Below, in pieces: positions 44,015 through 54,966 of a stretch of DNA of 64,000 nt. Position 1 is the stretch's first letter. Each line of letters starts with the position of its first letter. A program made the translations under genes and the position numbers. The DNA comes from Ciona intestinalis (taxonomy: Eukaryota > Chordata > Ascidiacea > Phlebobranchia > Cionidae): the NCBI RefSeq assembly GCF_000224145.3, contig NW_004190441.2, positions 62,001 to 126,000 on the forward strand, in the 5' to 3' direction. Below the pieces are notes generated by a model, which was not told where the DNA came from, did no database searches, and saw only the letters and a program-made list of their open reading frames with translations.

Positions 44015-44285
44015 CAGGCGCCTGCGTTTATGGTCAAGAGGTTATGGGTTCAAGCCTTAATGCTGCTACCATTGTTGGCGTATATGTGTCCTTGGGCAAA
44101 ACACTTAACGGCAATTGCTCCAACCCAGTAGTCACTAATGGGTTGTCTAAATTGTCAGCCGTACCCAAAAACAACCACCCACAAATTACATTTGTGATAA
44201 TTTGTAAGCGGGCACAAGGTGTATGAACACTAGTGTTATAACGACTGTCGTTGCCCCGCCATGCAAGGATTAAAATAAGTTACAT
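44015..44285 (-). mobile_element. Composite SINE-like repeat, complete, inverted
   Basis: On the + strand: GCGCCTGCGTTTATGGTCAA, GAGGTTATGGGTTCAAGCCT, GCTGCTACCATTGTTGGCGT, CACTTAACGGCAATTGCTCC, then the head to CCATGCAAGGAT. GGTTCAAGCCT resembles a pol III B box. The end GTTACATTTATTTAATC is AT-rich. Confidence 0.7.
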
Positions 44286-45055
44286 TTATTTAATCGTATT
44301 TTAAAGTATTTCATTCAACAATCGACTTCCTCGGTTAAACTGTTTTAATAAACGACAACTCAACCGCTTAATGTAAATCTCATTCTAATTATATTGTGAT
44401 GTTTGAAGTAAATATGCGTCTGTCGTAAATGAGACGTTATCAAGTGTTCTGCAGACTGTGGTTCAACACACCCATGTACAATGCCATACACTTGCAAACC
44501 ATGCCTACATACTAATTAGATTGCATGCCAGATAATTTAAGAGGCAACGTAGCAACGCGGTTAAACTGACTCACATTGCTTTAAGCGATGTTTCATTACC
44601 TGCTTATACAAGTTTTGCTTAACGGGATTATAGAATATTGCAGTCGCAGTTTAAAGATAGGTCGTGTATAATCCGTGTAGAAACAGCAGGTGCTTTTACA
44701 ATAAGCAAGTATGACGTAAACATGTTGAAACTTTGTTTTGTTGAATACATTGTAGTTTACGCATGCTGTACGTTATGGGCGTGGACTAATTACACGTTAG
44801 CATGTTTGTTCGCGAATATACAAACCCACTAACACGTTACAAGTGTAGGGGAGGGTGCGAATGGACGTTTTGGTTTGCAGTCGCTTTATATTTATTGTAG
44901 GTTTAGCAGACAAGGTTTTGTTTATATTTGATATTTTTACTTTTGCCGCCTTTTCGTCGTTGTTTTAATAAATCTGACTTATAGATATTTTATTGTTTAA
45001 GAATCTTATAGAAACAACGCCATTGATTGAGCTGGAAGATTAAAATACATCCGCC

Positions 45056-48000
45056 ATGTGTTTGGCTTGGCTTTTACTTTCCATCTTCATGGTTTGCGTA
45101 CATTTGGATCTTGTTGTTGCGTGGAATGCGTCATACCAACGTGAAGATGGTTAGTTCGAAGTGGTTTGTATTGTTGGGTGAATCTAACTTATTTATGGTC
45201 AGTCGTTATAACACAGGTGTTCTGTTTCATACACCCCGTGCCCGCTTACAAGTTACCACGCATGTAACTTTGTGCGTGATTGTTTTCATGTATTGGTGAC
45301 AATTTAGAGTTTGGACAACCCATTAGTTGGAGCAGTTGCCGTTAGTTGTCTTTTCTAAGGACAAATAAAGTCTTGAACCTTTTCTACTGGTTTATAGACA
45401 CGCAACTACTGACGTGCCAAAAAGCGCGAGTTTCTGTAAAAATAGCGGTAACATCTAACAAGCAAAAACCATGCAATTTCTCTGTTAATATCTGCCACAG
45501 CGCTGAGGTCATTTGATATCAATTAAATATATTTGGACCGAGGAACCATGGGGTATTTGTTTATATACATAAAATACCATCAATTGTATTTACCTCTTTG
45601 AATACGATAGTGAAAAAGATCAAATTAAATAAAACAATAAAGAGAAGGGAATTAGCAACAAAACGACAATCGTTAAAACACGCTACCAGTAAAAATGTAC
45701 TTAGTTAAGGTGACAAATGAAAGCGTGGCTGCTAAACACACAATAAAGAACTTTCTTTAATAATCCACCCGACTATTAAAAGATTAACCTTCTCTACAAT
45801 TTAAACTAACCGTCAACTTTGTGGTTGATGTGTGGATTCGGATTATTTGGTTGAATTCGATCAATTAAAGTCGAAATTCTTATTTGGAATTGACCAGCAT
45901 AGTACAACATATAGACATAATTATACAGTAGGGTGGGGGAAGACGGGACACCTTTCATTCTATTTTCTCGTCTCATCTGGTAGTAAACAAAAAAACATTC
46001 AAAGAAATATAAAACCGTGTCCTCACGACTCCCATATAGACCGTTATTAATTGTTTAAAACACATCAGGATATTTGGACATTATGTGCTTAAGACGTCCC
46101 AACTTTCCCCGCAGTACTATATAAACATTTCAAGTGATTATGAAGCAACAACGTGCCTTTAAATCTGAGGATATAAATTTGTAATTATTGACGCGACCAG
46201 CGCATGTAATAACACAACAATTCATGTCTGTACATTCACACCAATTCGACATTCTTGCGGAAGGAAACACGATGTATAAGCGCCAGTACGAGTGAGGGAA
46301 TTAGCCCTCCGGGCACGCATAGATACTTGTCCGTCCAGTTCACTGTTGGATCATCAGTAACTACCAAGTCTTCGTGAAACTAATTTGCTGATAAAGTGTA
46401 TTACGGTGTGGGTGTCGTGATAAGATTGTTGTAATTACTGGAAAGCGTAGGAGTTTAAGTGGAACCCGGGGTTGTCCCATCTTCCCCAAGTGTTGGACTT
46501 CTACGTCATGATCCGGCACACTCGCAACACGGCCAAGCAAGGTAAAACGAGATGTCAATTATCGTTTGCGGGAAGTTTAAGGGAAAGTTGGTTTACAGTC
46601 GGCCAACAATGGACTGGGGGCAAGTTACAACACAGCTGTCGTGTAAGGGAGCTGATACGTGTGTGGTATAACAGTAGCAACTATTATGGTGTAGCATCAT
46701 CGATGAGTTTTGTTTTAATAATCAAAATGTTAGTTGGTGTAAATAGATTGATAGATTAGTTACTTTGTGAGTTAGGATGGTTCGACAACCTGCAGTCGCT
46801 GATAATCGATATCAAGCACAAGGTTTGTGGGTTATCCATATAATGTAGTTGGGAATATTTGTTGTTTAATTTATCGTAGGGTGGGGTAAGATGGTCGAGT
46901 AGGGTGGGGTAAGATGGTCCACTTAATATTTACAGAAATATATAACCGTATATCCCAACCACTATAAAAAGATGGATTTTTAACTTGTTTATAATTTGTA
47001 CAAAGTTGTTGTTAAGTTTGAAACTAGAATTTTATATTTGGATCTGTTTTCAAGAATATTGAAATAAAGTTTATTTTCTTACACCATACTTAATCACATA
47101 TAGCAAAGACTTTATCCGTTTATAAATTAAATCTGGCCATGGTTGAATGTCACTGTAAACCAACCGTTGTGAAGATAAATAAACTTTGACAATGCCGCCT
47201 GAGGTGTTGGGTGTTTGCTTTCGATCATTTTTAGCTGGATAATATTACGATATATGAAAGTTACCAGCATTATAATTATGCATACGTGTACTATACGTAA
47301 ATATGATGCTCCCTAATGTAAAACCTCTTGTAATAAAATACAAGGAATTCGCTTTTAACAACACATACCCACGTCATAATTCAGTTTAAAACGCCCACGG
47401 CACAATTTCTTCCACGATGAACGTTCATTATCTTGTGAATAGAACTGGCTTTAGTTTATATTTATCATTCGCATGTTATATGACATAACATAAGTTATTT
47501 TGCATATAGTAGGAAGGGGGGAGGATGGGACACCGTTAGCACATAATATCCAAATACCACTTAACGGTCTATGAGTGTCGAAAGGATATGGTTTTATAAT
47601 CCTTTGAATGTTCTTTGTTAACTATGGGACGAGAAAACAGAATGAAAAGGTGTCCCATATTCCCCCACGTTACTATATTGCATATTATAAGGTAAACTTA
47701 AGGTGTAACAGTCACGCGTTTCATGGAATAAGCTTTGTATGTCTGTTTTATCAATAAGCGTGTAGTTATTTTTGATATAGTAGGGTGGGGAAGATGGGAC
47801 ACCTTTTCATTCTATTTTCCCGTCCTATTTGGTAGTAAGCAAAGAACATTTAAAGAATTATAAACCCGTATCCTCACGACCCCCATAGACCGTTGTTAAT
47901 TGTTTAAAACACGGTCAGGATATTTAACTATTTTCAACCTTTGTGACCGAAGAGACAAAATAAAGTCGGTCATGCATTATATTTATGATACCAGAGTTTA

Positions 48001-51000
48001 CAACATAAATTATATTCACCTCTATACATTATACGGAGGTTCAATTTAATTAAAACAACGAAGAAAATGAATTAGCAACAAAAAGACAGTCGTCAAAACA
48101 CGCTAATTACATAAATATTTGAACTAATTAAGTTTGAATTACAATTCTATAATGATTACGTTTAATAACTATCATTCCAACCTAAACACGACGATTATAA
48201 TTTCAACGTAAATGCTGTTTCTTATTATAGAGATTAATGGTTACATTTGCCCCAATATAATGAACCGAATTAAAGTCGTTTGTTTTATGTAAACATAATT
48301 ACCCATAATTACCCCACAATTTTAAAGTATTTTTTGTGTACGTGTTTGCCGCATAATCGCAATAACCTGAATAAAGGTATTGTCGCTCTGGGGTGAAGAG
48401 CCAACTCTGGCCTAAACCCTCGGACCCATGGCGTGCTACTCTGCGGGACCTCATCCATATGGAATAGAATAACCTGAATATAATTTGATTACTAACAGTA
48501 TCTTGTATATAACCCGCCACCCACACTCCGCCCTACTATAATAAGATTGATTGCAGATCACAACATTTTGACGATCTTCCTCCCGATACTGGCAGTAGCT
48601 TTGGTACTTTGTGCAGGAGGATGTTGTTATATGGAGAAGAAGAGAAAGAAAAGACTCAGAGAAAAAGCTGGTAAGGTTTTTAATGAATGGAACTTGTTTG
48701 GCAACGACAGTCGTTATAACACGGGTGTTCATGTTTCATACACCTCGTGCCGGCTTGCCAGTTATAACCATGTATATACTAAAGCGTACTGCATGGTATA
48801 ACGTGCTTTATATACGACACCGGTGACAGCTTTTGTTAATTTTTAGCAAAAAGGCCGAAGACAACCAACAACACACGGATTAATGTAATAAGGTCACAGA
48901 GGGTTATGAACTTGTCGGGAATAACGGCCCTTATAGATATTTATTCCAACAACTTCACTGTGTAGATGTCTTTAGTATGAAATTAATAAATGTAAACAAA
49001 AGCATTCGGCGAAATAACCCACGATTATTAACTGAAACAATTTCCACACTTTACAAGGAATTACTCATAGCGTGCTTTAACGAGTGTCGTTTTGCTTTTA
49101 ATTCCCTTCGCTTCGTTCCTTTAAATGATTTGATCTTCGCTATCATATTTAATAGAAACATATATACTTTATGTTTTACAGCAAGCGCTATCGAAGAAGA
49201 CATCAGCGACAACGAGTCAGTTGTCACAACCACCAGTTCACGGTATCGACCTTATTTACTGCCTTCGCAAACTTCGGGTAAGTTCATACTCAAGGCTACA
49301 CATGCGAGGGTATAGAACGTTTGTTTTAATGTTTAATTGAATTGATTTGGGCTTGTTTACCATTTTGTGATAATGTATTGGAACCGATCGTTTTTGTTGA
49401 ACATATTAGACAGTATACGAAATAATTAACAAATAATAAATATTCTTTGTTTACCACCAAATGGGACGATAGAAAGAAAAAGAAAAACGTGAACCATCTT
49501 ACCCCAACCTACTATACATACAGTATTATAACAAGTTAAATTAAACGCAGGGCGATCAAATTTATCGCGAGCGGGTTCGGTGACGTCACTTTATGACCGA
49601 GCTTCTTCATATGGGGAACCCCCGCCCTACAGGTATAAATGCATGTAACTTCATGGCGGGGTAACGACATTATAACATGGGTGTTCTGTTTCATACACCT
49701 TGTGTCCGCTTACGAGTTACCACGTATGTAACTTTGTGGGTGATTGTTTTTTTTTTATATGATAGCTGGTGATAATTTGGACAACCCGGCCATTACTGAC
49801 CACTTAAATAAAGAAAACTTCAATTTGAAACTAAATACCTTCTTGAAACAGCAGACCCGCTTATTAAGCTTCCAAAAGACGCGCAAAAATTCAATTCACA
49901 CCATCATATCCAATTTAATTATTTAATAAAAAAGCTCCTGCTGACTGTGCATTGAGATTCAATCATGCTTTGCAGCTTCTCTTCTAATGGACTCTTGTTT
50001 TGTTAATTTTTGTTATTTTTTCTTATTTTGGTATGACTTTATTTTTATTATTTCCATTATTATTTAGTCGCTACTGACTTTTGTATATAACGTTACCACA
50101 GCGGACCTGGTTCAAGGCGATCTTCGATAGCTAGCACGCTTAAAAGTGAAACCCGTCGTGGAGATTCGAACAGAGGACGAAACATATCAAGGTCGAAGTC
50201 GATGATGGACGTAAGGCAACGACAGGTTTATGATTATACACCGAACCCAGCGCCGATCAGAAGGTCGCATTCCACCACCAGCTTAGTAGATTACCGACCA
50301 ATGCACAACGATGGTAGATACGAAGACGTTTCAAACTCACGCGCACCCTCACCAACAATGTCAGAATGGTCGATACGAACCGCGCCCCAGATGACGTCAC
50401 AAGAGAACGATTACATGGTCGGAGGGAGCGTAAGATCGGCCGCGTCGTTGCCGGTTTCGCGACATAGGAGCAAAATGAAGCGATCGTCGTCGCAACCCAA
50501 CCTCCTTCAGCATGGTATATACGCTGCCAAGACTTACCCGCAAGGAATATTGAAACGGAACGCTCCAAGCGATGATGGAAGGTTCATACCAAGGGGAGGA
50601 ACGATGTCGTCGGATTCGGGGATACGGGATTTGTATGGAGATCCTGAGATGTTGAAACGAGGTTCACCATCAACGGTAGGTTGAGTAGGTGGGGTGAGAT
50701 GGTACAATGGGTTGGGGTAAGATGGTACAATGGATTGGGGTAAGATGGTACAATGGGTTGGGGTAAGATGGTACAATGGGTTGGGGTGAGATGGTACAAT
50801 GGGTTGGGGTAAGATGGTACAATGGGTTGGGGTGAGATGGTACAGTAGGTTGGGGTAATAGGATGTGTAAGGAATATTTAATTTCATTCATTTATTCATT
50901 TTAACGAAAAGACAGGATATATATAGTTATAGAGGGTAACGAGAAAACGGCGGTCGTTAACAAGTTAATAAGATTACCAAGTGACTAATTTTAGTGTTTA

Positions 51001-51439
51001 ACAACTGTCGTTTCCCTTCTCTTTACTGTTTAAAATAATCTGATCTTCGCTATCGTATATTCGAAGAGACAAATAATAATATTATATTTAGTTTGAAGAC
51101 AACTCGAGGCCATCCACCCGCCCACAGTCGGTGTACGGTTCAACAAGTGGAAGATACGATCCTTACTACAGGGATAACCCAACCAATGATTACTCGTATG
51201 CAAGAAGGAGCCCACCTGGTTATAACGACCAGGGGGGCGTCTACAGCGTGTCTAACAGCGTCCCGTACTCACAACATTACGGGGAAAGAGATTGGGGAAA
51301 TAATAATGGCAGTTCATACCCGGCAAGTTACGATCCTTATAGTTATGGTGGCAACTATTGGGACATGCAAGGGGCAAGGGGGCGGGTGCCGCACCATGGT
51401 ACACAGAACAATTATGTGTACGGTAGTATGATATATTAG
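45056..51439 (+). CDS. Single-pass membrane protein with PPPY/PPGY cytoplasmic tail (ectodomain unresolved)
   Basis: Firm exons: 45056-45149 (signal peptide MCLAWLLLSIFMVCVHLDLV, then WNASYQRED), 48557-48670 (helix ILTIFLPILAVALVLCAGGC, then CYMEKKRKKRLREKAG), 49182-49277, 49551-49632 (SLYDRASSYGEPPPY), 50102-50675 and 51092-51439. Phases agree from 48557 onward. The tail is long, basic and Ser/Tyr-rich, with SRRSSIAS, SRSKSMMD, RSSSQPNL, a PPPY and, near the end, SPPGYNDQG; it ends NNYVYGSMIY. The layout (signal peptide, short ectodomain, cysteine-rich membrane edge, Ser/Tyr tail with PPxY) recalls LSR/ILDR angulins or Shisa proteins, but no diagnostic motif decides this. One or more ectodomain exons must lie in 45150-48556; 46451-46541 is a candidate that joins the membrane exon in phase but not the signal exon. 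PPxY motifs suggest WW-domain partners. Confidence 0.65.
45180..45390 (+). mobile_element. SINE-like repeat, head plus part of middle
   Basis: GTCGTTATAACACAGGTGTT, CACCCCGTGCCCGCTTACAA and GACAACCCATTAGTTGGAGC (with a deletion in the middle). It begins about 30 bp after the signal-peptide exon donor. Confidence 0.6.
45590..45690 (-). repeat. CGAAGAG-type repeat, inverted
   Basis: Reads TTTACCTCTTTGAATACGAT, AGTGAAAAAGATCAAATTAA and GGAATTAGCAACAAAACGAC. Most of the unit is kept. Confidence 0.55.
45926..46120. mobile_element. MITE copy, near full length
   Basis: Tips CAGTAGGGTGGGGGAAGACG and GACGTCCCAACTTTCCCCGC. First-half interior TTTCATTCTATTTTCTCGTC. Confidence 0.8.
46877..46990. mobile_element. 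MITE fragment with a duplicated tip
   Basis: GTAGGGTGGGGTAAGATGGT occurs twice in a row (unit about 23 bp), followed by a short piece of MITE interior (ATATAACCGTATATCCCAAC). Confidence 0.65.
47507..47676. mobile_element. MITE copy with a small interior deletion
   Basis: Tips AGTAGGAAGGGGGGAGGATG and GGTGTCCCATATTCCCCCAC. About 15 bp missing between ATATCCAAATA and ACGGTCTATG. Confidence 0.75.
47777..47930. mobile_element. MITE copy, right tip replaced
   Basis: Left tip TAGTAGGGTGGGGAAGATGG and interior are intact to CGGTCAGGATATTTAACTAT. The right tip is missing and a CGAAGAG-type piece (GTGACCGAAGAGACAAAATA) starts at once. Confidence 0.7.
49078..49165 (+). repeat. CGAAGAG-type repeat
   Basis: Reads TGTCGTTTTGCTTTTAATTC, CCTTCGCTTCGTTCCTTTAA and GATCTTCGCTATCATATTTA, ending 17 bp before an exon acceptor of the PPPY protein gene (49181). 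Confidence 0.55.
49435..49515. mobile_element. MITE fragment (right third)
   Basis: TTCTTTGTTTACCACCAAAT, GGGACGATAG and right tip CCATCTTACCCCAACCTACT. Confidence 0.6.
49640..49795 (+). mobile_element. SINE-like repeat, head plus start of middle
   Basis: TGTAACTTCATGGCGGGGTA, TTCATACACCTTGTGTCCGC, then GATAATTTGGACAACCCGGC. Starts 8 bp after the donor of the PPPY exon. Confidence 0.6.
50684..50866. repeat. 23-bp minisatellite, about 7.5 copies, MITE-tip derived
   Basis: Unit GTTGGGGTAAGATGGTACAA plus TGG, with A/G change at one site. It begins within 10 bp of the donor at 50675. The unit resembles the MITE left tip GGGTGGGGTAAGATGGGACA. Frames on the - strand look open only because of the repeat. 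Confidence 0.85.
50995..51075 (+). repeat. CGAAGAG-type repeat
   Basis: GTGTTTAACAACTGTCGTTT, CCCTTCTCTTTACTGTTTAA and CTTCGCTATCGTATATTCGA, then AGAGACAAATAATA, ending 16 bp before the acceptor at 51091. Third copy in this gene to sit right before an exon. Confidence 0.6.
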
Positions 51440-51532
51440 GTTAAATATCAGAATGGTGATTGTTAAAGTTGAATTGGATGAAACATGATGAATGTCGTCG
51501 ACGACGAAGAGCGAAAACATGTAAATATATAT

Positions 51533-51672
51533 AGTAGGGTGGGGCAAGATGGAACATGTTTTCATTTACCCTCTTACTTGGTAGTTAACAAGATGATTTA
51601 CAGAGTTGTATAACCGTATCCTCACGACTCTACATAATGTGCTAGCGGTATCCCATCTTACCCCACCCTACC
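51533..51672. mobile_element. MITE copy, shortened interior
   Basis: Tips AGTAGGGTGGGGCAAGATGG and GGTATCCCATCTTACCCCAC. About 50 bp of interior missing. Lies in the 3' UTR region of the PPPY protein gene. Confidence 0.75.
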
Positions 51673-51705
51673 TGACGTGCGCTTGTCTATTGCGAAGATT
51701 ATAAA

Positions 51706-51711
51706 AATAAA
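51706..51711 (+). terminator. Polyadenylation signal AATAAA
   Basis: 267 bp after the PPPY protein stop. If used, the transcript carries the MITE at 51533 in its 3' UTR. Confidence 0.4.
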
Positions 51712-52350
51712 TGAAACGGCAAGTAACCACCACGTATTTGTTTGTATATATATTCACCCACAAAGCTACATACATGGTGACTCGTAGGCGGGTACTTTTC
51801 TATATCAAGGTATAAAAGTTATTACAACTTTGTCATATATTGCAAATTAATATAAAAAGTCCAACTTGTGTTTTAATTGCGAGCAATATTTCTAAGGTTG
51901 TCGGTTTATGTTCCATTGTACAGTTAACGACAACTTCAGCACAAGCTTGTAAAAATAAAACTTGCGGAAGCAAAAACTCACCAACAACACCGCGTGCAAC
52001 TTTTACAACCTGGCATTAATTATGAAGTTATCACTGCTGGGAAAGTAACGCGACCTCTGAGTTGAATAACCATAATTGTCAACTTACCTTTATCCAGCTG
52101 TATATTAACTTGTGTCCCATCGACTATATTCGTATGCAGGATCCATGGATTCAACTCCCATCATCATCATATGACGCCTTCATTGTTGCATCATTCATAC
52201 CCAACTGCCCACATAAGCCACATTATGGATATTATATCCATGAAACCAACTATACACACCTAAATGTAACCAGATGGACAATTCTCTATGCGATATATAT
52301 CTAAATATGTATACAGTAACATGGAGATTCAGCCCAAGTCCTATGAAGTA

Positions 52351-52545
52351 TAGTAGAGTGGGGGAAGATGGGTCACCTTTAGCACATAATATCCAAATAT
52401 CCTGATCATGTTTTAAACAATTAACAACGGTATGTGGAAGTTGTGAAGATACGGTTTTATAATTCATTGAATGTTCTTTGTTTATTACCAAATGAAAAGA
52501 GAAAACTAAACGAAAAGGTGTCCCATCTTCCCCCACCCTACTATA
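52351..52545. mobile_element. MITE copy, near full length
   Basis: Tips TATAGTAGAGTGGGGGAAGA and CATCTTCCCCCACCCTACTA with TA on both sides. One of the best-kept copies. Confidence 0.85.
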
Positions 52546-52960
52546 CAATCGCTGGTTTAAAATTAAACCGCAAACTAACTAACAATAAACGCACTATAGA
52601 CTATACAGCTTTGCAAAGTGACAGCGTTTGTTTCAACCACACTGCTGTTTGTACGCGAAGGCGGAGCAAAAAGCAAAATCCGTTGATTAGTTTAGGAATA
52701 ACCGCCGTTTGCTTTCGGCGTTTCAATCGCAATGTTTCCTTGCAGTGATGCGCAGCTTGTGTAGAAATTAAAACATATTTACCTTTAAGCGCGTAAGAGA
52801 AACGACAATTTCTCAGTTGTTGGTTTGAATGAAGTTATTCCAATTACCTTATGACCTAAATATGAACCAAATCTTATACAAATCACTTTTTATACGCATT
52901 GACAAAGAGTATAGACCGTTTGAAAAGTACGTGCCCATTCATTACACAGCCAATCATAGC

Positions 52961-53514
52961 TTAGGTTTTTCTGTCGTGTTCTGCATAATACAAGGGCATT
53001 TTCCAATCACATTTCACAGCAACAAACAACATAGTCCCAACATATATCATCGTGTAAAGGACCAGGAATGCCTGGAGAAGTTGCAACGCTAGACCAGGGT
53101 TGTCGCCAACGTTTTGCTCGAGTGACTTCATAAACATTCCCTGCATCACCTGCAAGGCTAACGTTAAACCCGATGTCGCGGTACATTGGTTGTCATGCTT
53201 TCGAAGTTATGGCTCGAACTTCTAAGCTGCTACCATTGTGGGCGTATGTATCCTTGGGCAAGACATATAACGGTAACTGCCCCAACCCAGTGGTCAATAA
53301 TGGGTTGTCCAAAATATCAGCCATACATGAAAAAAAAACAATCTTCATATAGGCCTTAGTTACATACAATCATTTAACATCTGCTGTGTATCAAAAAGTC
53401 CCAGTTAATATATCCCCTAACACAGTAAAACCAAACCTTAGCTTTATCGACCACTGTTGGTGTTGTGTTCATTACCGCAGTGGTGGCATCGTCGTTCAGT
53501 GTAGACATTTCCAT
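52961..53514 (-). CDS. Putative small single-pass membrane protein, unknown
   Basis: Two exons, 53514-53437 and 53149-52961, join in phase to 88 residues. Residues 1-26 are polar and Thr-rich (MEMSTLNDDATTAVMNTTPT). A hydrophobic helix near 54-70 (AFLVLYTMIYVGTMLFAV) is followed by KCDWKMPLYYAEHDRKT and a stop. The acceptor (CCTTGCAG) is good but the donor (AAG then GTTTGG) is weak. No family recognised; a start at the second ATG (53508) is equally possible. It could be a longer gene with other exons nearby. Confidence 0.4.
53205..53350 (-). mobile_element. SINE-like repeat, distal end and middle, inverted
   Basis: GTTATGGCTCGAACTTCTAA, GCTGCTACCATTGTGGGCGT and AACTGCCCCAACCCAGTGGT. The head is lost. 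Lies in the intron of the putative small membrane protein. Confidence 0.6.
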
Positions 53515-54042
53515 TTCGTTTCGTGCTTGTTTGGGCGTTATTATACAAACCCAGCAAATCTTACAAAATTGTAGCAAATGTTTTATAATTTATACTTTTT
53601 TCACGATTATTGTTTCATAATTGAATTTCATGGTAAATATTCACACAAACTATGCTTAAGTTATATCATTGATTGTTTCGGTTTACTTTCAATTTCAACC
53701 CAAAATACTAACGTTCAGTAATTCGTCCCCTTTAACTACATTCTTACTTTAGGGAAAATTCGTTAAGTTTTAGAATGAATAAACTTTTTCGTAAAATCGA
53801 TGTTGGGCAATGAATGTACAAGTGACGTTTTGTTTGTTGCCAAAATAAGGTGAAAAAACTTAATAAATTTGATCTTTGATAGCTTGTTTTAGTTATTATT
53901 ATTCTAACTAACTTTCGTTTACCAAGTGCAGGCTACTAAATTTGCTGTTAGGTCAACGGAAACTGGTTCCTGACTTTTATATCAACGTAACATCGTATTA
54001 AACTGACTTGTTAAGCACAGTTTTGTTGAAATAATATTAAAT

Positions 54043-54966
54043 ATGGGTGAGGCGTACGAACATACACTAATGGTTAAGAATGAATGTTTTGTTTACCGTT
54101 TACCCCCACGCCCCTCGAACCGGGGATACAGAGCAGCAGATTGGGGGTTGGACAAACCGATGTGGACAGGACGTATGAGGGTTACGACTATGAATGGTAA
54201 CTTTGTGTTGGCTGTTTATTAAGATTATATTATTTTACATAGGAAAACAAAAAAATCACCCAAAAATATTGACACAAAGTTACACGATGATAAATAAGTT
54301 GTGTTATTGTCATTGCCCAGCCATGCTACATTCATTCATTCAATTGCGCACTGCATATGGCAAAGTTACATACGTGGTAACTCATAAGCGGACATGAGAC
54401 CTGCGTTATAATGTCGTTTTCCGTCACCTTTATTCATTTCCAATACATCTGTATTCATATGTTTAACTTAATCCCCCCCAGGTAATCTGACCATCAAGCT
54501 GCTAAGTAACGAGGGCGAATTATTCGCCGAAGCTCCAGTTGCTGAATATCCTGGGGTAGCCGTTGAATCCGTCACGGACTCGTCCCGATACTTCATTCTA
54601 AGGATTATCAACCAACAAGGACAGAAAGCGTTCATCGGAACCGGGTTTGCAGATCGGGGCGACGCGTTCGATTTTAACGTAACGTTGCAAGATCATTTCA
54701 AACGAGCGAAAACAGAGGAAATAATTGAACAAGCTCCGGTGAACGAACCAAGCTTAGATTTAGGTTTAAAAGCCGGACAAACATTTAGGATCAATATTGG
54801 AAACTCGGCTGCGAAAAGTAAACCAAAAGCCAAGCCTGCATCAACGGGAGGACTCCTGTTACCCCCTCCTCCCGGGGCAGCTGCGTCGCAACCCGTAGCC
54901 AGCAACGACAAGTCCGAGTGGGGAGAGTTCTCAAGCGCAAGTGACAACCAATGGGTTCAATTCTGA
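54043..54966 (+). CDS. NECAP: NECAP endocytosis-associated adaptor-binding protein
   Basis: Two exons, 54043-54196 and 54482-54966, give 212 residues (human NECAP1 has 275). The PH-like NECAP domain covers about residues 1-160: [20 protein letters not shown], then [60 protein letters not shown] short proline-rich linker ([11 protein letters not shown]) follows, then WGEF and the terminal WVQF, the motifs that bind AP-1/AP-2 ears. The protein acts on clathrin coats at the plasma membrane. One NECAP is expected before the vertebrate NECAP1/2 duplication (inference). The linker is shorter than in vertebrates. Start: first ATG, with the whole N-terminal strand matching the family. Confidence 0.96.

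Larger units (their letters stand above)
42586..45055. other. Divergent intergenic stretch with repeats
   Basis: Lies between the starts of the LRP-like gene (-) and the PPPY membrane protein (+), so both promoters should be here. Contains a MITE, a head array and a nearly complete SINE-like copy. I find no exon; the frame at 44638-44832 has no splice or homology support. Confidence 0.5.
51440..52960. other. Intergenic stretch with two MITEs
   Basis: Besides the two MITEs and a polyadenylation signal it holds AT-rich DNA with no supported exon. The frame near 52062-52304 has no splice or family support. Confidence 0.5.

Noticed and set aside
44638-44832. 64-codon frame upstream of the PPPY protein
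   Set aside because: No upstream start context, splice sites or family resemblance; AT-rich intergenic DNA.
50534-50891. Minus-strand frames with Pro/Thr/His repeats
   Set aside because: All three frames are open because the 23-bp unit has no stop on that strand; it is an intronic array opposite a real exon.
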